The notes under the pieces were generated by a model. That model ran no database searches. It was not told the origin of the DNA and saw nothing but the letters and a program-made list of their open reading frames with translations. 12,396 bases of DNA, from contig JAEYOY010000051.1 of the NCBI GenBank assembly GCA_023411215.1, positions 1-12,396 of the forward strand, written 5' to 3'. This document shows, one piece after another, positions 6,635-12,396 of the stretch (positions are counted from its first letter, which is position 1; the number at the start of each line of letters is the position of its first letter). A program made the position numbers and the translations under genes. The DNA is from Bacillota bacterium. GTDB lineage: Bacteria; Bacillota; Clostridia; Lachnospirales; Lachnospiraceae.

Positions 6635-8887
6635 CTACCTCATCCACGTAATCACTGCTTTGAACAAATCACCGTCAACTATTATCTCGAAGGTACCACC
6701 TTGAAGCTCTACAAAGCTTTTTACGATGGCAAGCCCAAGGCCGGAGCCTTCCGTATTCCTGGACTGATCCCCACGTACGAAACGTTCGGTAATCTCCTCC
6801 GTATGAAAGTTCAGCTCCATGGCGGAGATATTCTTTAAGGTCACAGTAACCCTGCGTTCTGTCACATCCATCATAATATAGGCACGGGAATGAGGCATTG
6901 CGTATTTTGAAATATTTACAATCAGATTTTCAAAGATGCGATAGGTTTTTTCAGAGTCTAGATTAAGAATAATCTTATCCTCTGGTAGATTAACTCGCAG
7001 CTCTATCTCCGCTTGTGTTAGCTTATCCTCTAATTCCAGCAGCACCTGTCTTATTAATCCACCGATATCAACCTCAATCATATTCATTGTGATATTATTG
7101 CTAGAGGCCTTACTTACTTCAAACAAATCCTCGATCAGGTGCTTCAGCCTCTGGGACTTCATATCCAGAGTAGCGATATAAGAGGCACGTTCCTCCGGAG
7201 TTATATCCTCATCCTTTAATAGACTTACATAGGTAATAATCGCCGTTAACGGTGTCTTCAAATCGTGGGATACATTAGTGATTAAATCCGTCTTCATTCT
7301 CTGGCTTTTCATCTCTTCTTCTACTGCCTTCTTGAAGCCGTACTGGACCTTAGCAAATTCCTCCTTTAGAGGCTCGAATAGTCCGATATCCTCTTTAATT
7401 TCTACATCCAGATTTCCTTCCGCCATCTTACTCGCTGCGTCAAGCAGAATCGCATATTTTAATTTCAAATCATTCACATATTTACGCATCAGGATGAACA
7501 GCAGTATACTATAAATTATCAATACAGCGATACCAAACACCCAGATGCTGCAAAGCAATGCAAGTATGATAAAATTCACGGTCACTAAGCGTAATATTAC
7601 CTTATTGGACCGATCTGTCAGATCAATATCAATCAAGCCTTGATAGCCCTTCTTAATAGCCCGGATGAAGAAGCTACATACTCTGCCGGTAATGGTCTGC
7701 TCTTTGATATATCGTCTTATGCCAATCTCAAATAATCTTCGGATGGATAATACTATCACATACAAGGTTGCCCCCAGAATGACAAGTGTGATAAAGTTTA
7801 TTCCATAATCTAAGATGTGTAGCGTTGTCTCAGACAGAATGGTTTGACTCGGCTGCGTAATAAAGAAGCCGGATGTCGTCTCCCAAGCCATCATAACCAA
7901 ATTCTCATAAAAAGACATAACCCCTACTAACCCTGCCAAGCAAAGCTCTAAGGGTATCCTGGTCAATAATCCCCCCTCTAACCTCAAAGGACTAATAAAT
8001 GGAAGCAACAAGGCTGCTAAAGCAACGAAAATAGCCGCTAAGACAATTACATAAATAAATCCACCATCATTGAAATCCCATATCGGATGAGAATCACTGT
8101 CAACTGTAACTCCTATATGATAATAGAAGTCACTCGACTGGGAGGCATAAATAACCGTCATATCCTTCGGTTCCACAATTTGTTTTACAAATTGGAACCA
8201 AAAAATATCATTGATTTGATTTCGGATAATTTCTTTATTCTGATAATCAATCAATAGTTGATCTATTTTCTCCTGTTCATAACCTTTATAATCTGCAACC
8301 CGAAGCTGTCCTTTCTCATCATACCGGAAGACGATATAGAAGGGATATTTCTCCTTTAACTCCTGTGCTTCCTCAGAGTCTTTCAATAATCGATCAATGG
8401 AATTGTAGGAATTCGTCAGGTAACTGCCGGATTGATTATCCGCAATGTAATATTCCAGCAACGGATAATACACCAGTGTATTCGAATAAAAATCATTACT
8501 CCATGAATAAAGAATTTCATTAAATTCGTTAATATACGAGTCTATCCCTTCGAACAGCTCCTCTTCGTCATTCTGATTAGCCAATGCACTATCAAAAAAG
8601 AGATTGGAAGGCTGCATCCCTGCATTGTCTTTACTCTTAATCTCCCAGGACAATACATAGTTTCCCTGTTCCAAAAGATCAAGAAATCGTGCTTTGTAAA
8701 ATCCCTGCTGCTCTCTTGATTGTTCTTCTCTCTGTACCCGAAGCATTTCGGACATTTTTTGAGAATAATTGTATACCGGCTTATAGGACAACAGTACTGC
8801 TGCTGCAATCACAAAGATTACGAGACAGCTTATGGTGACACCGGCTAATCTGCTTTGACTATTGTTTTTCAATTTTGTATCCAACAC
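6635..8887 (-). CDS. Sensor histidine kinase with multiple membrane segments
   Basis: Membrane histidine kinase partner of the adjacent response regulator. Layout: TM1 at about 14-34, an extracytoplasmic sensor region of about 240 residues (35-275), then several hydrophobic segments at about 277-299, 311-333, 359-382 and 431-468, a HAMP-like linker, and the kinase core. The H-box has phospho-acceptor H541 in NVSHDLKTPLTA, the N-box has ENLIVNISKY (653-662), and the G-box has GSGLGLAI (714-721); all are intact, so it should be active. The start is GTG at 8887, overlapping the regulator's last 29 nt, with AAGGTGG-like sequence upstream; TTG at 8884 is possible. At 750 residues it is longer than classic VanS or PhoR because of the sensor region and the extra membrane block. 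The sensor domain is not one I can name and the signal is unknown. No clear terminator follows it on the minus strand. Confidence 0.92.
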   Translation of the reverse strand: MLDTKLKNNSQSRLAGVTISCLVIFVIAAAVLLSYKPVYNYSQKMSEMLRVQREEQSREQQGFYKARFLDLLEQGNYVLSWEIKSKDNAGMQPSNLFFDSALANQNDEEELFEGIDSYINEFNEILYSWSNDFYSNTLVYYPLLEYYIADNQSGSYLTNSYNSIDRLLKDSEEAQELKEKYPFYIVFRYDEKGQLRVADYKGYEQEKIDQLLIDYQNKEIIRNQINDIFWFQFVKQIVEPKDMTVIYASQSSDFYYHIGVTVDSDSHPIWDFNDGGFIYVIVLAAIFVALAALLLPFISPLRLEGGLLTRIPLELCLAGLVGVMSFYENLVMMAWETTSGFFITQPSQTILSETTLHILDYGINFITLVILGATLYVIVLSIRRLFEIGIRRYIKEQTITGRVCSFFIRAIKKGYQGLIDIDLTDRSNKVILRLVTVNFIILALLCSIWVFGIAVLIIYSILLFILMRKYVNDLKLKYAILLDAASKMAEGNLDVEIKEDIGLFEPLKEEFAKVQYGFKKAVEEEMKSQRMKTDLITNVSHDLKTPLTAIITYVSLLKDEDITPEERASYIATLDMKSQRLKHLIEDLFEVSKASSNNITMNMIEVDIGGLIRQVLLELEDKLTQAEIELRVNLPEDKIILNLDSEKTYRIFENLIVNISKYAMPHSRAYIMMDVTERRVTVTLKNISAMELNFHTEEITERFVRGDQSRNTEGSGLGLAIVKSFVELQGGTFEIIVDGDLFKAVITWMR

Positions 8888-9557
8888 CCCACACCACCTT
8901 CAAATATTTTGGATTTTTAGGATCTATCTCAATCTTTTCCCGTATATTTCTAACATGAACCATAATGGTATCCGTACCTACCGCTCGTTCATTCCATACT
9001 CTCTCATATATCTCATCAGAGGAAAATACCCGCCCCGGATGCTTCATTAATAATGCTAGGATCTTAAATTCCATCGGAGTAACCTTTACCGGATTACCAT
9101 CCACCGTAACCTGAACCGTGTTCTCATTCAGCTCCAGTCCACCACAGAGATAGACATTCTCTTCCTGTTTATTAACTGTACCATGGTATCTCGTATACCG
9201 GCGAAGCTGGGAATTAACCCTTGCCAAAAGCTCCATCGGCGCGAAGGGTTTCGTAACATAATCATCTGCCCCGATGTTAAGACCGGTTACCTTATCAATC
9301 TCCTCCGACTTTGCTGTCAGCATAATGACAGGAAACTCATGCTTTTCCCTCAGCTTCATGGTCATGGTAATGCCATTCATCCTTGGCATCATAATATCAA
9401 CAATGGCCAGATGGATTTCTTCCTTCTCAATAATCTCCAGACCTTCTACCCCATTAGAAGCTTTATACACGGTATAGCCCTGGTTCTTCAGGAATATTCC
9501 GATTCCCTCTAAGATTTCTTTATCGTCTTCAACAACAAGTACATGATATGAATCCAT
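8859..9557 (-). CDS. OmpR/VanR-family response regulator
   Basis: DNA-binding response regulator of 232 residues from ATG 9557. The receiver domain (1-120) has the acidic pocket E10-D11-D12, phospho-acceptor D54 in AIVDIMMPRMNG, T81 in VIMLTAKS and K103 in YVTKPFAP. The C-terminal winged helix (about 130-232) shows LTPMEFKIL-like KVTPMEFKILALLMKHPG, WNERAVGTDTIMVHVRNIR and the final VVWGVGYKIEKQ. ATG 9557 is preferred over an upstream in-frame start at 9650, because GGAGG lies 5 nt before it (9563-9567) and the extra 31 residues are not receiver-like. Its end overlaps the kinase start by 29 nt, so the two are translated together. It has its own likely promoter with dyad sites upstream, which could mean autoregulation. 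The target genes are unknown; the lipid/glycosyl genes just upstream are candidates. Confidence 0.95.
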   Translation of the reverse strand: MDSYHVLVVEDDKEILEGIGIFLKNQGYTVYKASNGVEGLEIIEKEEIHLAIVDIMMPRMNGITMTMKLREKHEFPVIMLTAKSEEIDKVTGLNIGADDYVTKPFAPMELLARVNSQLRRYTRYHGTVNKQEENVYLCGGLELNENTVQVTVDGNPVKVTPMEFKILALLMKHPGRVFSSDEIYERVWNERAVGTDTIMVHVRNIREKIEIDPKNPKYLKVVWGVGYKIEKQ

Positions 9558-9594
9558 CTCGACCTCCACTACATCCCTTTTATTTATTAATAAC

Positions 9595-9627
9595 ATTATA
9601 CTCCATTCCCAACAGGAATCATATTCC
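9595..9627 (-). promoter_or_regulatory. Promoter with three ATTCC half-sites upstream of the response regulator
   Basis: On the minus strand a perfect TATAAT (9595-9600) lies 37 nt before the regulator ATG. No good -35 hexamer is seen at the right distance, which would fit an activator-dependent promoter. In its place lie three alternating half-sites: ATTCC 9605-9609, GGAAT 9615-9619 and ATTCC 9623-9627 (plus-strand reading). The last two form the perfect dyad GGAATCATATTCC and the first two form a second dyad with a 5-nt spacer. Phospho-regulator binding is an inference. Confidence 0.45.
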
Positions 9628-9643
9628 AAGGTACAGGTTATAG

Positions 9644-10249
9644 TTACCAAACCAGTCCTTTTCGGTATTCCTTAAAATTCTTTAATTCCTTCTCGCCAAT
9701 CCTGCCAAGGTCTTCCACCTCAGCAGTAATTTTACAAAAAGGAAGCGGAATAACATATCGGTCCCATCTGTTCCTTAGTCTGAGGACATTCCGGTACTGA
9801 AAATGAATGTATACCACCTCCTTATCCGCTTGGGAGGCTAGGAGAAACAATAGTTTCTTCGGTTCATGTAAGGGGCCCAGGGGACCATCCAGTGAGGCCG
9901 CAAGAATTTCACTTCGTGCTTTGCTTTCCTCCTTCAGCTCCTTGAAGAATGGACGCATCTTTAGGCCATCCGGCAGCCGTAAGGCCTCCGCTCCATAACG
10001 ATTAATCATTCTCTCGATTGTATCCCCCCGCTTATCAGCAGTCACAATGACTTTGATCTTATGTTCCCTTCGTGATAGCTGCTTCAAAACAAGCTGGACG
10101 CAGCAGCTGTCTGTGTGCCAATAGCCCACCATGGAATTATCCTTTATACGCTCTTCATTCCTTAATTCTATTGTTCCAGTCAGGTATATTATTTTTAAGT
10201 AAGTGAGGAATAATCCAGCTTGTAACCGGGTAGATATTTTGGTATTCAT
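9644..10249 (-). CDS. DUF374 / lysophospholipid acyltransferase-like protein
   Basis: A 201-residue protein with the DUF374 pattern, a branch of the lysophospholipid acyltransferase superfamily. From the chosen start: an N-terminal helix (TYLKIIYLTG), the catalytic-type histidine H45 in VGYWHTDSCC, an ITADKRGDTIERMINRYG-like VTADKRGDTIERMINRYGAE block, and LDGPLGP at about 120-126 matching the family DGPRGP signature, followed by WDRYVIPLPFCKI near the end. It probably acts at the membrane on an acyl-lipid; the substrate is unknown. ATG 10249 is chosen because GGAG lies 7 nt upstream and the protein then begins just before its first helix. An earlier in-frame start at 10339 is less likely. 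It overlaps the end of the glycosyltransferase gene by 95 nt in another frame. A shorter start at 10132 would lose the helix. Confidence 0.8.
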   Translation of the reverse strand: MNTKISTRLQAGLFLTYLKIIYLTGTIELRNEERIKDNSMVGYWHTDSCCVQLVLKQLSRREHKIKVIVTADKRGDTIERMINRYGAEALRLPDGLKMRPFFKELKEESKARSEILAASLDGPLGPLHEPKKLLFLLASQADKEVVYIHFQYRNVLRLRNRWDRYVIPLPFCKITAEVEDLGRIGEKELKNFKEYRKGLVW

Positions 10250-11480
10250 ACTCAGGCTCCATTCTTCTCTGATATAGCACATCCTGATAATATTTCTGAA
10301 CCTTTCGTGCAATGCTAGAGGAAAGATAATGGCCAGCATCTTCTATCGCGTTAAGTTTCATCCTTTCTGCCAAGCTTTTCTCCTCCGTAAGCAAGACAAG
10401 CTTATCCGCCCAGTCGCTTACCTTGTTCTCTGACATATATCCGTTTCTTCCGTTCACTACTACATCACGGACACCACTTGCTTCGACTGCGATAACCGGC
10501 AGCCCTGCTGCCATTGCCTCCAATAGTACAATCCCCTGTGTCTCCGAGGTTGAAGCAAAGAGAAAGGCATTACAGGCACGGTAATAGTTGCGAAGCTGAT
10601 CATGAGGGATGTTTCCGCAGAATATAACGTTTTGCTCTAGTCCAAGTCGAATTGCTTCTTCCTTAAGCATCTGCCTACGACCACCGTCACCGATCAGTAG
10701 AACCTTGAAGCAATCTCCTTTTCTCGCCTTAAACTCCCTTAATCCCTCCAGCAGAAATTCAATATTCTTCTCTCTCTCCAATCTGGAAACACTGCAGAAC
10801 AGATACTTAGAAGCTCCGCCATAGCTACGATGTATCCTCTCGACCTCAGGAGGCTCAAAATCAAATTCCTCTTTCAGTATTCCGGTGGGAACAACCTCAA
10901 CATCTGTTAAGATTCCATTCTCCAGCAGATATTCTCTCATACTTTCAGAGGGAGCAAATACAAGATTACATTTATTAAGGAAGATCCTGTTATGTGCTGC
11001 TACCAGCTTCTCCCCTCCGATTGCAGAAAGCCTTCGCCTGTTCCTTGTCCCACTCTCTTTCTTCTGCAATTCGAGTTCAGCAACAGGTCTCTTACCAAAG
11101 AACTTCAGATAATGAAGGTATTGCTCATATCTGGTGTGATAGGTTAAGACCACCGGAATATTATATTTCCTTCCCAGATATTTAGCCACATAGCCAATCA
11201 GCATCGGATGATGGACATGTATCAGATCAAAGGACATCCTGGCAAAGCTCTCTTCGATGATCGGATCCAATACATTTGGTATGATATATTCTCCTCTGAC
11301 CTTTCTTTTTAAGGAATGATAACGGATTACATTCTCCTCTGCTGTCTCCCCTTCATAGCTGGGAGCAAAGATCGTAACCTCATGTCCAAGTTCCCGCAGC
11401 TCCGTCGCCAGTCGCTCAATTGATATTGGTACACCACCGATAAACGGCTTATAATTATTCGTCATCATAGCAATCCGCAT
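10155..11480 (-). CDS. GT4-family glycosyltransferase, glycolipid-synthase-like
   Basis: Retaining GT-B glycosyltransferase of family GT4, 441 residues. The N-terminus RIAMMTNNYKPFIGGV (2-17) with the glycine-rich acceptor loop and HVHHPMLIGYVAKY (88-101) resembles diacylglycerol glucosyltransferases and related PimB/alMGS-type enzymes. The C-terminal nucleotide-sugar half shows SRLEREKN (232-239) with R233 and K238, LLIGDGG (261-267) and the E-x7-E motif E313/E321 in SETQGIVLLEAMAAG. It probably adds a sugar from a nucleotide donor to a membrane lipid at the cytoplasmic face; exact acceptor unknown. ATG 11480 has GAGG 8 nt upstream. It lies 100 nt after dedA in the same direction and its end overlaps the DUF374 gene, so the three look like one membrane-lipid operon. 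A polysaccharide or sporulation-related GT4 role is the main alternative. Confidence 0.9.
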   Translation of the reverse strand: MRIAMMTNNYKPFIGGVPISIERLATELRELGHEVTIFAPSYEGETAEENVIRYHSLKRKVRGEYIIPNVLDPIIEESFARMSFDLIHVHHPMLIGYVAKYLGRKYNIPVVLTYHTRYEQYLHYLKFFGKRPVAELELQKKESGTRNRRRLSAIGGEKLVAAHNRIFLNKCNLVFAPSESMREYLLENGILTDVEVVPTGILKEEFDFEPPEVERIHRSYGGASKYLFCSVSRLEREKNIEFLLEGLREFKARKGDCFKVLLIGDGGRRQMLKEEAIRLGLEQNVIFCGNIPHDQLRNYYRACNAFLFASTSETQGIVLLEAMAAGLPVIAVEASGVRDVVVNGRNGYMSENKVSDWADKLVLLTEEKSLAERMKLNAIEDAGHYLSSSIARKVQKYYQDVLYQRRMEPEYEYQNIYPVTSWIIPHLLKNNIPDWNNRIKE

Positions 11481-11504
11481 AATAACAACCTCGCCTTTCT
11501 TTTA

Positions 11505-11527
11505 GCCTGCAAATTTGGGCTGCAGGC
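11505..11527 (-). repeat. Hairpin between dedA and the glycosyltransferase gene
   Basis: GCCTGCA (11505-11511) and TGCAGGC (11521-11527) form a perfect 7-bp stem around a 9-nt loop. Neither strand has a T-run after it, so it is not a classical terminator. It lies in the dedA to glycosyltransferase gap, 25 nt before the downstream start codon. Confidence 0.4.
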
Positions 11528-11580
11528 ATTAATGATTCTTCTCCTCAACATTTCTGTTACTATCGTCATACCCGGTTCAC

Positions 11581-12090
11581 CTATACCAGTACCTTCAGTA
11601 CCGAATCACCAAAAAAATAACCCGCACCGACAAAAACCAGATTCCATACGAATATTCCGAGTGTTGATGCAACGGTATATCCAATAAAATTAAGTTTTAA
11701 TATACCCGCCGGAATGGAGATGATCGTCCGAAACATCGGGATCAGCTTCCCAAAGAATAAGCCTAAATAACCTTTGTTTCTGATCCGTTCCATGGTTCTC
11801 TCGATTGTCTCTCTGTGCTTCGGATGTTTTTTTAGATATCGATTCAGCACAAAATCACCACTATATCTACCTAAAAAGTACAACACCCAGCTTCCGCACA
11901 AACCCGCAAGAACCGATAGCAAAAGAGCCCAGCCAAATCCAATTCCGCCCTTTGATGCCCATATCCCTGCCAGAGGCATGACTATACCCGCTGGAAAGCC
12001 TGGCAGATTTAAATACTCTAAAAAAACGATAGCAAATATCACAATCCCTCCGTACCGATAAAAATAATCGGTCAGCATTTGAATATCCAT
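11581..12090 (-). CDS. DedA-family (SNARE-associated/VTT) membrane protein
   Basis: Integral membrane protein of the DedA family, 169 residues from ATG 12090. It has hydrophobic segments at the N-terminus (YGGIVIFAIVFLEYLN), in the middle (WALLLSVLAGLCGSWVLYFL) and at the C-terminus (TLGIFVWNLVFVGAGYFFG). Family hallmarks are the acidic residue and proline-rich FLEYLNLPGFPAG region, GRYSGDFVLNRYLKKHP, and the re-entrant-loop motif GKLIPMFRTIISIPAG with its conserved arginine. DedA proteins act as lipid flippases or scramblases, some recycling undecaprenyl phosphate and others moving phospholipids. Which applies here cannot be told. The start 12090 has AGGAAGGG just upstream; a GTG/ATG pair at 12114/12111 would add eight or so unconserved residues. 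It heads the minus-strand series ahead of the glycosyltransferase, and the group II intron lies about 180 nt upstream. Confidence 0.9.
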   Translation of the reverse strand: MDIQMLTDYFYRYGGIVIFAIVFLEYLNLPGFPAGIVMPLAGIWASKGGIGFGWALLLSVLAGLCGSWVLYFLGRYSGDFVLNRYLKKHPKHRETIERTMERIRNKGYLGLFFGKLIPMFRTIISIPAGILKLNFIGYTVASTLGIFVWNLVFVGAGYFFGDSVLKVLV

Positions 12091-12271
12091 AGTAACCCTT
12101 CCTCTTTCCATCACAGCCCATTTCCGGTTAATCCTGTGGTAAATAACTGGACGCTGAAATTCCTCAATTGTTATTTCAAGTTATCTTAACACTTATAATA
12201 ACTGTAAAATCGAAAGGACTACTTCAAAAAAAACGAAAGATTTTCTTAAGATTGTACTCAAGCTGGGAGCA
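12091..12271 (-). other. dedA upstream region, 3' exon flank of the intron
   Basis: 181 bp between the predicted intron end and dedA. It is AT-rich in the middle, with a run of eight T on the minus strand (about 12226-12233) and an imperfect dyad GTTATT...AATAAC around 12170-12205. The dedA promoter is expected here, but no -35/-10 pair with good spacing stands out. No coding frame is visible. Confidence 0.5.
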
Positions 12272-12396
12272 ATCGAGTAGGAGGCGGTGATTAACCGCCG
12301 TCCTCTCACAGCACCGTGCGTACCGTTCGGTACACGGCGCTTTCAATAGTTGACATGCACAGACTGATATGCAATGGCCAAGTCATAAAAGCCATT
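12272..12396 (-). mobile_element. Group II intron, 3' end (rest beyond right edge)
   Basis: Catalytic retroelement RNA on the minus strand. After the maturase stop comes a 34-nt domain V (12309-12342) with the AGC triad, a lower helix AGCGCCGTG/CACGGTGCT, a two-nucleotide CG bulge on the 3' side, and TACC/GGTA closing a GAAC tetraloop. Domain VI (12275-12307) pairs GAG with CTC, AGGA with TCCT and GGCGG with CCGCC. A single unpaired A at 12278 sits where the lariat branch point belongs, 7 nt from an AT-terminated 3' end at 12272. Both domains look intact, so the RNA end is competent; whether the whole intron is complete cannot be seen. Confidence 0.88.
12343..12396 (-). CDS. ltrA: Group II intron reverse transcriptase/maturase (C-terminal 17 residues)
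   Basis: Only the last 17 codons and stop are inside the window: NGFYDLAIAYQSVHVNY followed by TGA at 12343-12345. The AYQSVHVNY ending resembles C-termini of bacterial group II intron-encoded proteins, and its stop lies directly against domain V. That is compatible with an intron-encoded protein in domain IV. The protein would serve as reverse transcriptase and splicing maturase; its RT, maturase and any endonuclease domains lie outside the window. The assignment depends as much on the adjoining RNA domains as on the short peptide. Confidence 0.72.
   Translation of the reverse strand, partial: NGFYDLAIAYQSVHVNY

Noticed and set aside
9558..9650. Longer response regulator starting at 9650
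   Set aside because: The extra 31 residues do not resemble a receiver domain, and the region contains the TATAAT and dyads. The start at 9557 has a well-placed GGAGG.
11505..11527. Terminator between dedA and the glycosyltransferase gene
   Set aside because: The 7-bp stem is not followed by T residues on either strand.
1..12396. CRISPR arrays, tRNA or rRNA genes, IS-type terminal repeats
   Set aside because: No regularly spaced repeats, cloverleaf-like or rRNA-like segments, or transposase frames were seen by eye on either strand.

Overview
The window looks like a chromosomal segment of an anaerobic Firmicute, most likely a Lachnospiraceae-type Clostridium. The base composition is moderately low in G+C, the ribosome binding sites are strong AGGAGG type, the two-component system is VanR/VanS-like, and the proteins have the character of gut clostridia. 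This placement is inference from gene content; no rRNA or other phylogenetic marker is present.

Left part (1-6436): an anaerobic purine/ureide catabolism cluster. A divergent ssnA-type amidohydrolase (minus strand, running off the left edge) faces a plus-strand operon encoding diaminopropionate ammonia-lyase (dpaL/ygeX), an M20 hydrolase (ygeY), a YgeW-type carbamoyltransferase and a carbamate kinase (arcC/yqeA). The operon ends at a strong intrinsic terminator (6371-6436). Between the divergent genes lie a very AT-rich stretch and then an unusually long structured 5' leader (about 1284-1449) before dpaL. The genes make biochemical sense together: the amidohydrolase acts on purine-like rings, YgeY probably hydrolyses an opened intermediate, DpaL turns 2,3-diaminopropionate into pyruvate and ammonia, and YgeW plus ArcC could recover ATP from a carbamoyl group. 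The same set occurs in E. coli and in uric-acid-degrading gut anaerobes.

Middle (about 6437-6634): a convergent intergenic region. It holds an unexplained protein-like minus-strand frame without a start codon (6492-6623).

Right part (6635-12090, all minus strand): dedA-family membrane protein, a GT4 glycosyltransferase, a DUF374/lysophospholipid-acyltransferase-like protein, an OmpR/VanR-type response regulator and a large multi-spanning histidine kinase. The first three suggest membrane glycolipid or lipid-carrier work. The regulator has its own promoter and a cluster of inverted ATTCC half-sites.

Right edge (12272-12396): the 3' end of a group II intron on the minus strand, with the last 17 codons of its reverse transcriptase/maturase, a 34-nt domain V and a domain VI with a bulged branch-point A. 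The bulk of the intron lies outside the window.

The two signals most worth following are the structured leader before dpaL and the intron end next to dedA.
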